From assembly GCA_947461335.1 (NCBI GenBank), contig CANHLB010000017.1, positions 1 through 15,342 of the forward strand: a stretch of 15,342 nt of DNA, written 5' to 3'. Of the stretch, positions 8,155 through 15,342 are shown in pieces. Under the pieces are notes generated by a model that saw only the letters and a list, made by a program, of their open reading frames with translations, was not told the origin of the DNA and ran no database searches. The DNA is from Burkholderiaceae bacterium (GTDB taxonomy: Bacteria > Pseudomonadota > Gammaproteobacteria > Burkholderiales > Burkholderiaceae). Numbering within the stretch: the stretch's first letter is position 1; each line of letters opens with the position of its first letter. The position numbers were made by a program, and so were the translations under genes.

Positions 8155-8817
8155 ATGATGCGTTTATGGGGTCGCAAAAGTTCTATTAATGTTCAAAAAG
8201 TATTATGGTGTCTTGCTGAGCTGGGACTTAAACAAGGGCAGGACTTTGAGCGCATTGATGCTGGACTTCACTTCGGCGTGAACCAGACCCCCGAGTTTCT
8301 AAAAATGAATCCTAATGGTCTTGTACCAACTCTAGAGATTGGTGATCTGACTCTTTGGGAATCTAACACTATCATGCGCTACTTGGTTAAAGAACAAGAT
8401 AAAAATAAGCGCTTTCCTGCGGATATCCATGCTCAGTATGGATCTGAAAAATGGCTAGACTGGCAATTGGGGACTTTATGGCCAGTATTGCGGCCTGCTT
8501 TTTTGGGTTTAACTAGAACCCCAGAGGCAGAGCGTAATTACAGTGCAATAGAAAAGTCATTCCAAGCTACCAATCAATTGTTTGCCCTACTTGATCAAGT
8601 CTTAAGTAAGCAGTCCTATTGCTCTGGCAATCAATTTCACATTGGTGATATTGCGCTTGCCCTTTGTGCGAGTCGCTGGATCTTGTTACATCAAACCTTC
8701 TCAGACAAAACTGGGCCACGTGCAGAACTCAAAAATATTGATGCATGGCTAAAACGCTTAGAGCAAGAAACTTGCTATAACGTAGTGGCAGAAAAAGAAC
8801 TTAATATCGTCAAATAG
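8155..8817 (+). CDS. Glutathione S-transferase family protein
   Basis: This 220-residue protein has the two GST domains. The thioredoxin-like N-terminal half (2-80) contains GRKSSINVQKVLWCLAELGL, where Ser9 or Ser10 is the likely residue contacting the glutathione thiol. It also has NPNGLVPTLE with the cis-proline Pro58, and WESNTIMRYL, in which Glu69-Ser70 binds the gamma-glutamyl group. The C-terminal half (about 90-215) is all helical, with HIGDIALAL holding the conserved Asp of the N-capping box. It is cytoplasmic and probably conjugates or reduces electrophiles with glutathione; the substrate is unknown. AAGGA at 8144-8148 suits either the ATG at 8155 or the adjacent ATG at 8158. The 3' end faces the RND pump gene across 26 bp with no clear terminator. 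Confidence 0.9.
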   Translation: MMRLWGRKSSINVQKVLWCLAELGLKQGQDFERIDAGLHFGVNQTPEFLKMNPNGLVPTLEIGDLTLWESNTIMRYLVKEQDKNKRFPADIHAQYGSEKWLDWQLGTLWPVLRPAFLGLTRTPEAERNYSAIEKSFQATNQLFALLDQVLSKQSYCSGNQFHIGDIALALCASRWILLHQTFSDKTGPRAELKNIDAWLKRLEQETCYNVVAEKELNIVK

Positions 8818-8843
8818 TTTTGAACTGCTTGAAATTTGAGTAT

Positions 8844-11800
8844 TTACTGCTGATTAAATTTCTTAGCATGATGGTCGGCACCAATAAAGAGATACATCGC
8901 AGGCACCACAAATAAGGTAAAAAGTGTGCCGATAGAGAGCCCAGTAAAAATCACAATGCCCATAGACTGACGACCAGCTGCGCCCGCTCCTGAAGCAATT
9001 ACCAGGGGCAAGACACCTAGCACCATTGCTGCTGTTGTCATCAAGATTGGTCTTAAGCGAACGCTACTGGCTTCAATAATCGCTTCAAGCTTACTTCGAC
9101 CCGCTGCTTGTAACTCATTAGCAAATTGCACAATCAAAATACCGTGCTTACTAATCAAGCCCATTAAGGTTACTAAGCCAACCTGGGTATAAACATTCAA
9201 GGTCGTAAATCCTAAATTAATAAAGATCAGCGCTCCAAACAAGGCAAGAGGCACTGACACCAAAATAACAATGGGGTCTCGGAAGCTTTCAAACTGTGCA
9301 GCCAGCACTAGGAAGACGATTAATATCGCAAAGAACATCGTTACCAAGAAGCCACCGGACTCGGCCATGAACTGACGAGATGGCCCCGCATAGTCCATGC
9401 TGTAACCATTTGGTGCAACTTCTTTTAAGGCTTGACGCATAAACTCTAATACTTCTGCCTGTGAAACAAATGGGGTACTTACACCAGAAATCGTAGCAGA
9501 GTTCAATTGCTGAAAGTGGTTAATGGATTGCGGCACTACACGTTGCTTAATACTAGCAATCGTCCGAGCCTGAATCATTGCACCGCTTGGCGTCCGAATA
9601 TAGTAGTCCAAGATTTGATCCGGATTTAAACGGTCTACCTGTTTTACTTGTGGAATAACTCGATACGATCTTCCTGCAACTGAAAAGTAGTTCACATATC
9701 CACCGCCTAGTGCGGCAGATAAAGCAGAGCCGACTTGCTGTTGCGTCATACCCAGTGCCGCCACTTTCTCACGGTCGATCACCAATACATCTTGGGGCTT
9801 ATCAATCTTGAGATCTGTATCTACGTAGAAGAAATTTCCAGAACGACGGGCCTTATCCAAAACTGCCTGAGAAATCTCATTCAATTGCTCATACGATTCT
9901 GTAGTATTAATCACAACTTGCACTGGAAAGCCCTGGGCACCAGGCAATGCGGGGAACTGGAAAGCTGCTACGCGAGCACCAGCAATCGAATTCCACTTCT
10001 GCTGCATATCTTGTTGGAACTTCGTGGCATTACGACTACGCTCGCTCCAATCTTTTAATAAGATACCGCCAAAGCTTGAGGTTGGACTAGTGATCTGAAA
10101 AGCTTGTTCATACTCTGGTTCAGCACTGGCAATTGCATAAATCTGATCTGCGTAAGTTTGCATTTGATTGACGGTGCTATTGGGTGGGCCAGATGCCTGC
10201 ATCAATACAATTCCTTGGTCCTCAGTAGGCGCTAGCTCAGAACGGGATGTTGCATAAAGATAAGCAACACCTCCCAAAAGGATGGCGCCCAGCACAATAA
10301 TCACTTGCCAAGTACTTAATAGCTCTCGTAAAGTTGATTGATAACTATGGTGAACCTTTTCAAAAATTTGATCAATTTTTTGCACAAAAGCTGAGGCCTC
10401 TTGCTCTTCCGTAAAAATACGTGAGCACATCATTGGTGATAGCGTTAATGCAATCAGTCCCGAGACGGCAACTGCACTAGCAAGAGTAAAAGCAAACTCC
10501 GTAAAGAGCGCACCTGTAAGGCCTCCCTGGAACCCAATTGGAATATATACCGCAATCAAAACCACTGTCATTGCCAAAATAGGGCTACCTAACTCACGGG
10601 CAGCAATCAATGAAGCCTCTAATGGGGACTTACCTTCCTTCATATGGCGGTCAACGTTTTCAACGACGATAATGGCATCGTCTACTACCAAACCAATCGC
10701 TAAAACCAAGGCCAAGAGAGTCAACAAATTAATGGAGTAGCCAAGCACCTGCATTAAAAAGAATGTCCCAATTAAAGAGAGGGGCATGGCAATGACTGGA
10801 ACTGCAACTGCACGTACGCTACCCAGGAAAAGATAAATCACTGCCGTAACAATGACCAAGGCCTCAATCAAAGTCAAAACTACTTCGTCAATAGAGCTGG
10901 TAATAAATTCAGTGGAGTCGTAGACAATTTTTCCAGTCATACCGATTGGTAACTGCTTTTGAATATCAGGTAACGCCTCTCTTACGCGCTCAGCAACATC
11001 TAATAAGTTAGCCTGTGGTGCAACTTTGATGCCAATAAATACAGACCTCCTGCCACTAAATGCCACATTGGTGTTGTAATCTTCAGATCCTAAAGAGACT
11101 GTTGCTACTTGATCTAAGTAGACTATATTGACGCCATCTTTCTTGACAACTAACTTACGAAATTCCTCTAAGGTATGAAGGTCCGTTCCGGCGACCAGAT
11201 CAACGGCAACCATATCGCCTTTAGTACTTCCGACGGCTGACAAATAGTTATTAGCAGACAGTGCTGAATAAACATCATCAGCGCCTAACCCAAGGCCAGC
11301 CATCTTCTCGCGGTCTAACCATGCACGTAATGCAAATTTTCTACCACCAATAATTTCAGCATTTTGAACACCCTGAACTGAATCCAACTTTGGCTTTACA
11401 ACCCTTAATAAATAGTCAGTAATTGCATTATTAGGAAGTTGGTCGCTATAGAAACCCATATACATCGCAGCCGTAGACTGCCCAACCTGAACCGTCAATA
11501 CAGGTTGTTGAGCCTGTGGTGGAAGCTGATTCTTAACAGCGCTGATTTGTGTCTGAATCTGGGTTAATGCTGAATTTGAGTCGTAGTTCAACTTTAATGT
11601 AGCTACGATTGTTGACACGCCGCTCACGCTCGTAGAAGATAAATAGTCAATACCTTGGGCTTGTGCAATCGAGGCTTCTAGCGGCTGAGTAATAAAGCCT
11701 GCAATCGTTTCAGGATCAGCCCCGTAGTAGGCCGTGCTGATGGTCACAATTGCATTTTGAGTTTGGGGATACTGATTTACTGGCAAAGAGCCGATAGCTT

Positions 11801-11879
11801 TCAGACCAAACACTAAAACGAGTGCGCTCACAACCAGCGATAGCACTGGCTTGCGAATAAATATATCAGTCCAATTCAT
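8844..11879 (-). CDS. RND multidrug efflux pump, inner-membrane permease (HAE1 family)
   Basis: This 1011-residue proton-driven pump is the inner-membrane part of a tripartite efflux system. The layout is standard: TM1 (about 11-30), a first large periplasmic loop (about 31-335), a TM2-TM6 cluster (335-485), TM7 (about 524-544), a second periplasmic loop (545-840) and TM8-TM12 (843-1000). Proton-relay residues are present: Asp400 and Asp401 in LVVDDAIIVVENV, and Lys911 in LISKHGILIVQFA. These match Asp407, Asp408 and Lys940 of AcrB. The opening QYPQTQNAIVTISTAYYGAD and the repeated internal halves fit the HAE1 (drug and amphiphile) group, not the heavy-metal group. From memory it seems closer to MexW-type pumps than to AcrB. 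Substrates cannot be read from sequence. It is last in the operon, seven bases after the adaptor stop. Confidence 0.95.
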   Translation of the reverse strand: MNWTDIFIRKPVLSLVVSALVLVFGLKAIGSLPVNQYPQTQNAIVTISTAYYGADPETIAGFITQPLEASIAQAQGIDYLSSTSVSGVSTIVATLKLNYDSNSALTQIQTQISAVKNQLPPQAQQPVLTVQVGQSTAAMYMGFYSDQLPNNAITDYLLRVVKPKLDSVQGVQNAEIIGGRKFALRAWLDREKMAGLGLGADDVYSALSANNYLSAVGSTKGDMVAVDLVAGTDLHTLEEFRKLVVKKDGVNIVYLDQVATVSLGSEDYNTNVAFSGRRSVFIGIKVAPQANLLDVAERVREALPDIQKQLPIGMTGKIVYDSTEFITSSIDEVVLTLIEALVIVTAVIYLFLGSVRAVAVPVIAMPLSLIGTFFLMQVLGYSINLLTLLALVLAIGLVVDDAIIVVENVDRHMKEGKSPLEASLIAARELGSPILAMTVVLIAVYIPIGFQGGLTGALFTEFAFTLASAVAVSGLIALTLSPMMCSRIFTEEQEASAFVQKIDQIFEKVHHSYQSTLRELLSTWQVIIVLGAILLGGVAYLYATSRSELAPTEDQGIVLMQASGPPNSTVNQMQTYADQIYAIASAEPEYEQAFQITSPTSSFGGILLKDWSERSRNATKFQQDMQQKWNSIAGARVAAFQFPALPGAQGFPVQVVINTTESYEQLNEISQAVLDKARRSGNFFYVDTDLKIDKPQDVLVIDREKVAALGMTQQQVGSALSAALGGGYVNYFSVAGRSYRVIPQVKQVDRLNPDQILDYYIRTPSGAMIQARTIASIKQRVVPQSINHFQQLNSATISGVSTPFVSQAEVLEFMRQALKEVAPNGYSMDYAGPSRQFMAESGGFLVTMFFAILIVFLVLAAQFESFRDPIVILVSVPLALFGALIFINLGFTTLNVYTQVGLVTLMGLISKHGILIVQFANELQAAGRSKLEAIIEASSVRLRPILMTTAAMVLGVLPLVIASGAGAAGRQSMGIVIFTGLSIGTLFTLFVVPAMYLFIGADHHAKKFNQQ

Positions 11880-11886
11880 GGGCTAA

Positions 11887-13218
11887 TTATTCCTGCGGCT
11901 TAGGATCGGGTGAGTTTGCAGGCAGCACCTTGTTATTAATAATCAGTGGTGTACCGTTCTTCAGCTTTAACTGTCCACTCGTAACTACAGTAGCGCCCTC
12001 TTCAATCCCTTTAAGAATTGCAACTTGATCGCCACGGGTGGTACCAGTGGTGACGAATACCTGCTGGGCCTCTAATGCTGGATTACCTTGCTTATCTTTC
12101 TTACCAGTAGGTTTGGCAATAAATACTGTTGAGCCATAGGGGTTGTAGGTAACTGCCGTTTGTGGCAGCGTAAGTAATTTCACCTGGTCACCCAACTTGA
12201 TATCTACATTTGCAAACATGCCAGGGAGAATTTTCTTATCGGGATTGGCGATCTGCGCCTCGACTTGAATATTACGAGTATTGGTGTCCACTTTTGGACT
12301 AACCGCAGTAATCTTGCCAGTAAAACTTGCATCCTTAAATGCATCAGTAGTAACAACGATATTTTGGCCCACCTGAATTTGTTCTGCATTACTTTGCGGT
12401 AAATTGAAATCTACAAATATAGGATCTAAGGTTTGTAACGTTAAGAGCTTATCGCCAGGGTTCACATACTGGCCAGGATTAATCATGACGATACCCACTC
12501 GACCACTAAATGGTGCTTTGAGATTTTTCTTCGCTACTAAAGCGATCTGCGCCTCAAACTGTGCTTGCTTAGATTTTGCATCTGCAGCGCTAGTATCAAA
12601 TACATTTTTACTAATCGCCTCAATGGCTAACTGCTGCCTATCACGCTCATTGATTACCTTAGCAAGGTCAGCCATTGCTTTCAATGATTTAAGCTGTGCG
12701 ACGTCTGAAGCATCGTTTAACTTAATTAATAAGTCATTCTCTTTCACATCCTGGCCAGACTTAACTGGTACTGCTAGAACTAATCCACCAATTTCAGTGC
12801 TTAACTCAACTCCTCTAAAAGCACGAACATTACCAACGCTCGTCAACTTTGGCTGCCATTCAGAGGTAGCAATGACCATCGTTGAAACGGTTGCTGGAGG
12901 TAATCCCATGCCTGAGATGAAATACTTAAACATGAGTGTCTTTGTCTGATTAAAGGCAAAAATCAAGCCTAGTAATAAAAAAACACCACACAACATAATA
13001 ATCATGCGACGTTGCAAAGGCTCCATTGCCATCAACTTCGCATGTACTTTTGTACCGCGCCACTTTTGCTCAATGCGGGCCCAAAATGCTTTTGCTTTTT
13101 CCCAAAGAGCAGTCGCCCTCTCGCGGAGTTTCCAATCCAAAGCTTTGCGCTGCATCCACGCCCATAGGGCAAGAACTAGAGCAATAAGCTTATTCTTAAT
13201 TTTTTCTAGAAGTTTCAT
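11887..13218 (-). CDS. RND efflux periplasmic adaptor (membrane fusion protein) with N-terminal extension
   Basis: This 443-residue adaptor links the RND pump to the outer-membrane channel. From about residue 120 it is a standard HlyD/AcrA-type protein: lipoyl half-motifs (GGLVLAVPVKSGQDVKENDLLIKL at 144-167 and APFSGRVGIVMINPGQYVNPGD at 235-256), a short helical hairpin (about 170-230), a beta-barrel domain (about 265-345) and a membrane-proximal domain. A membrane anchor lies at about 72-89 (MIIMLCGVFLLLGLIFAF). The oddity is the first 71 residues: basic, helical-looking and with six tryptophans (19, 21, 29, 39, 46, 53), predicted to sit in the cytoplasm or on the membrane surface. The ATG overlaps the 3' end of the outer-membrane gene by 23 bp. 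A start at codon 63 or 65 would give a normal-length adaptor but leave a gap of over 160 bp and lacks a clear ribosome site. Confidence 0.92.
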   Translation of the reverse strand: MKLLEKIKNKLIALVLALWAWMQRKALDWKLRERATALWEKAKAFWARIEQKWRGTKVHAKLMAMEPLQRRMIIMLCGVFLLLGLIFAFNQTKTLMFKYFISGMGLPPATVSTMVIATSEWQPKLTSVGNVRAFRGVELSTEIGGLVLAVPVKSGQDVKENDLLIKLNDASDVAQLKSLKAMADLAKVINERDRQQLAIEAISKNVFDTSAADAKSKQAQFEAQIALVAKKNLKAPFSGRVGIVMINPGQYVNPGDKLLTLQTLDPIFVDFNLPQSNAEQIQVGQNIVVTTDAFKDASFTGKITAVSPKVDTNTRNIQVEAQIANPDKKILPGMFANVDIKLGDQVKLLTLPQTAVTYNPYGSTVFIAKPTGKKDKQGNPALEAQQVFVTTGTTRGDQVAILKGIEEGATVVTSGQLKLKNGTPLIINNKVLPANSPDPKPQE

Positions 13219-14737
13219 CTTGATCTTTATTCGCTATCTCTTTTGGTTTAAAGGCCGGACCTTCACGATTCCACCAGCCGCCACCAAGTGCTGTAAATAA
13301 TGCTGCTGTGTCAGAAAAACGAGTTGCTTGTGCTGATACTGATTTCACTTTTGCCTGTTGATACTGATTTTGATAATATAAAACTGCTAGATAGCTTGCT
13401 GTGCCCAATTTATATTGCTGCTGTACGAGGTCCAAGGTCTCAAAGGCATATCGCTCTGCATCTGATGCCGCCTTTAATGCAAGTGCCCCAGTCTCTAAAG
13501 CACGGAGCGCATTAGCCACCTCCTGAAAAGCACTCAGGACAGTTGCCTGATATTGAAATGCTGCCTTCTCATAATTAGCAATTGCACCACGACGCTGCGC
13601 TAGTAATTGGCCTCCCTGAAATAAAGGCTGCAAAATCCCACCGCCGAGAGACCACAAAGATGAGTTAGGGCCGAATAAATTATTAGAGGTTAAAGAGGCA
13701 GCTCCAATTGACCCCGTGATATTAAATTGCGGTAACAAGTTAGCAGTAGCAACACCTACAAATGCATTCTGCGCTTTGAGTTGGGCTTCTGCTGCCCTTA
13801 TATCTGGTCTTTGTCGAACTAAAGTTGATGGCACTGATAGAGGTAATTTTTCCGGTAAATGCAAGTTGGAAAGATCGAACTCTGTAATATTGGCATTACT
13901 TGGTATCTCACCAACAAGTACTGCTAGCTGATTTCTGGCAAATGCTAAATTTCTTTCGTAGTTAAATAGATCTGCTTGTGAACTTGCTACCAAAGTTTGT
14001 TGGGAAGTCAGATCAACTTTGTTGACTGTTCCAATCTTTAATTGTTTCTCTGTCAATTCTGCCAAATTGATTTGGGCTTTTAGAATCTCTTCTGTCGCCA
14101 GCATCTGCGCGCGTAAAGCTGCCTCTTTAATCGCTGCTGTAACCACATTACCAGTTAAAGAAAGATAAGCGCCTTCTAATTGAAACTGTGCAACTTCTGC
14201 CTGCGCTCTAGCGCCCTCTACGGCACGACGGGCTCCACCAAAAACGTCCAGCTTATAAGTCACATTCACTGAAGTGTTGTAAAGATTGTATGTATCGGTC
14301 CCGTAATTAAGCCCATAGACTGCGGATGGTTGTTTTTGTCTTACAGCATCTGCACCCACGCTAACCTGCGGAAAATACTGCCCACCAATTTGTGCGTTGA
14401 CATTTTCTTGCGCAGCTCGAAGTGCTGCATCAGCAGCACCTAGGTTTGGATTTTGCTCGAGTGCTTTTTTAATGAGGGCATCAAGCTCTGGCGATTTATA
14501 AAGCTCCCACCACTGTGCCTCTATATCTGCTCCTTCATTAAATTCTTGTGGAGTTCCGCCCGGCACACCAGCTGCAGTAGTTAATTTTGGTGAAAGAGGC
14601 CCTTCGGTATAGCTTGAAGTTTTTGGAGAGTCAGGCTGCTTGAAGTCTGGTCCAACCGCGCAGGCAGATAAAGCCGCTGCGCATATCAACAGAAGTAAAT
14701 TTAAACGTGAGAGTGGGGGCACTTTCGACTGAAACAT
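13196..14737 (-). CDS. Outer-membrane efflux lipoprotein, NodT/OprM type
   Basis: This 513-residue TolC-like channel protein is the outer-membrane part of the tripartite pump. The signal peptide ends in the lipobox LSAC with Cys26 as lipid anchor, followed by AVGPDFKQPD, the usual NodT/OprM start. Two outer-membrane efflux repeats follow, with the typical AALRAAQENVNAQIGGQYFPQVSVGAD block (about 105-130) in the first and PSTLVRQRPDIRAAEAQLKAQNAFVGVATANLLPQFNITGS in the second. It is first in the operon, and its last 23 bp overlap the adaptor start, suggesting coupling. The ATG is fixed by an in-frame TAA six bases upstream. A GAGGA lies about 15 bases before the ATG, too far to be a strong site. 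An operon with the channel gene first differs from the mexAB-oprM order. Confidence 0.93.
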   Translation of the reverse strand: MFQSKVPPLSRLNLLLLICAAALSACAVGPDFKQPDSPKTSSYTEGPLSPKLTTAAGVPGGTPQEFNEGADIEAQWWELYKSPELDALIKKALEQNPNLGAADAALRAAQENVNAQIGGQYFPQVSVGADAVRQKQPSAVYGLNYGTDTYNLYNTSVNVTYKLDVFGGARRAVEGARAQAEVAQFQLEGAYLSLTGNVVTAAIKEAALRAQMLATEEILKAQINLAELTEKQLKIGTVNKVDLTSQQTLVASSQADLFNYERNLAFARNQLAVLVGEIPSNANITEFDLSNLHLPEKLPLSVPSTLVRQRPDIRAAEAQLKAQNAFVGVATANLLPQFNITGSIGAASLTSNNLFGPNSSLWSLGGGILQPLFQGGQLLAQRRGAIANYEKAAFQYQATVLSAFQEVANALRALETGALALKAASDAERYAFETLDLVQQQYKLGTASYLAVLYYQNQYQQAKVKSVSAQATRFSDTAALFTALGGGWWNREGPAFKPKEIANKDQDETSRKN

Positions 14738-14758
14738 TAATTACTACAAATATCCTCT

Positions 14759-14808
14759 TTTACAAGGCTTATTTGAACACAGAAATGCTAATAAAGCCTT
14801 GTAAAGCC
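14759..14808. promoter_or_regulatory. Inverted and phased direct repeats upstream of the efflux operon (possible operator)
   Basis: TTTACAAGGCTT (14759-14770) and AAGCCTTGTAAA (14794-14805) form a perfect 12-bp inverted repeat with a 23-base spacer. On the right arm, the heptamer TAAAGCC occurs at 14792-14798 and again at 14802-14808, a 10-bp period that places both copies on one helix face. The site lies 22 to 71 bases before the outer-membrane gene start, between glmS and the efflux operon. No T run follows on either strand, so a regulator site is favoured over a terminator. No binding protein is identified. Confidence 0.45.
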
Positions 14809-14863
14809 CTGATTTAACTGCCTAAGTTTATTCGCAGCCATACAAAGATATCAATCGTAGAAA

Positions 14864-15342
14864 TTATTCGACCGTTACGCTCTTAGCCAGGTTTCTTGGC
14901 TTATCAACGTCAGTTCCAAGCGCGCATGCAGTATGGTATGCCAGCAACTGAAGTGGCACTACATGCAAGATAGGTGAGAGGTTTCCATAATGCTCAGGCA
15001 AGCGAACGACATTAATGCCATCACTAGTGGTAATTTCTGTATCGTGATCAGCAAAAACGTATAGCTTGCCGCCACGCGCCTTTACCTCCTGCATATTAGA
15101 TTTGAGTTTTTCCAACAGCAAATCGTTTGGTGCAACTGTGACAACGGGCATCTTGTCCGTTACCAATGCTAATGGTCCATGCTTCAACTCTCCTGCTGGA
15201 TAGGCTTCAGCATGAATGTACGAGATCTCTTTTAGCTTCAGAGCGCCTTCAAGAGCGATTGGATAATGTAAGCCGCGACCTAAGAAAAGCGCATTCTCAC
15301 ATTTAGAAAAAGCTTCACTCCAGGCAATAATTTGTGGCTCTA
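14864..15342 (-). CDS. glmS: Glucosamine-6-phosphate synthase, C-terminal part (cut by window edge)
   Basis: About 158 C-terminal codons are present; the 5' part lies beyond the right edge. GlmS makes glucosamine-6-phosphate from fructose-6-phosphate and glutamine, the first step towards UDP-GlcNAc for peptidoglycan and lipopolysaccharide. The visible part is the second sugar isomerase (SIS) domain: [20 protein letters not shown], then [20 protein letters not shown], which carries the Glu and His of the isomerase site. The end [11 protein letters not shown] is the almost invariant GlmS tail whose Lys forms the Schiff base with the sugar. The open frame runs without a break to the edge. The gene is followed by a 126-bp gap before the efflux operon, with no clear terminator, so read-through into the pump operon is possible. 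Confidence 0.96.
   Translation of the reverse strand, partial: EPQIIAWSEAFSKCENALFLGRGLHYPIALEGALKLKEISYIHAEAYPAGELKHGPLALVTDKMPVVTVAPNDLLLEKLKSNMQEVKARGGKLYVFADHDTEITTSDGINVVRLPEHYGNLSPILHVVPLQLLAYHTACALGTDVDKPRNLAKSVTVE

Noticed and set aside
8818..8843. Terminator between the convergent GST and RND pump genes
   Set aside because: The 26-bp gap shows no inverted repeat or T run that would support one.
12404..12949. 181-codon plus-strand open frame opposite the efflux adaptor gene
   Set aside because: It lies fully antisense to a well-supported adaptor CDS, has low-complexity Ser/Ala/Leu content and no recognisable domain; it is a shadow frame.
14759..14805. Rho-independent terminator after glmS
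   Set aside because: The 12-bp stem has a 23-base loop and is not followed by a T run on either strand.

Overview
The window looks like ordinary chromosome from a moderately AT-rich betaproteobacterium. A freshwater Burkholderiales of the Polynucleobacter type is my best guess. The reasons are a methionine synthase split into two overlapping genes, a PhaM-type polyhydroxybutyrate-granule protein, DUF1840 and DUF1289 small proteins, and a NodT-type efflux lipoprotein. This rests on family recognition by eye, not on a search. I saw no insertion sequence, phage gene, CRISPR array, tRNA or rRNA.

Left part (1-4491): the 5' end of argS (minus strand, cut by the window edge) is divergent from a small DUF1840 gene. 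That gene converges, with a 4-bp overlap, on a two-gene methionine synthase operon on the minus strand. The upstream gene carries the homocysteine-binding module. The downstream gene carries the folate, cobalamin and AdoMet-reactivation modules. The two overlap by 4 bp, so together they make a complete cobalamin-dependent methionine synthase in two chains.

Middle part (4564-8817): a PhaM-like gene (plus) runs 89 bp into the 3' end of a metallo-beta-lactamase-fold hydrolase gene (minus). A 58-residue DUF1289 gene with a TTG start fills the gap before an AcuI/YhdH-type acryloyl-CoA reductase (minus). A plus-strand run follows, spaced like an operon: a small lipoprotein of unknown function, a flavin reductase-like flavoprotein and a glutathione S-transferase.

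Right part (8844-15342): a complete tripartite RND efflux operon on the minus strand, in the order outer-membrane lipoprotein, periplasmic adaptor, inner-membrane pump. The adaptor has an unusual Trp-rich, basic N-terminal extension before its membrane anchor. The leader upstream of the operon carries a 12-bp inverted repeat plus a heptamer repeated with a 10-bp period, a plausible regulator site. No regulator gene lies in the window. The window ends in the 3' part of glmS.

I did not find a convincing new biological system. The points most worth a second look are the adaptor extension, the repeat cluster upstream of the efflux operon, and the 89-bp antisense coding overlap.
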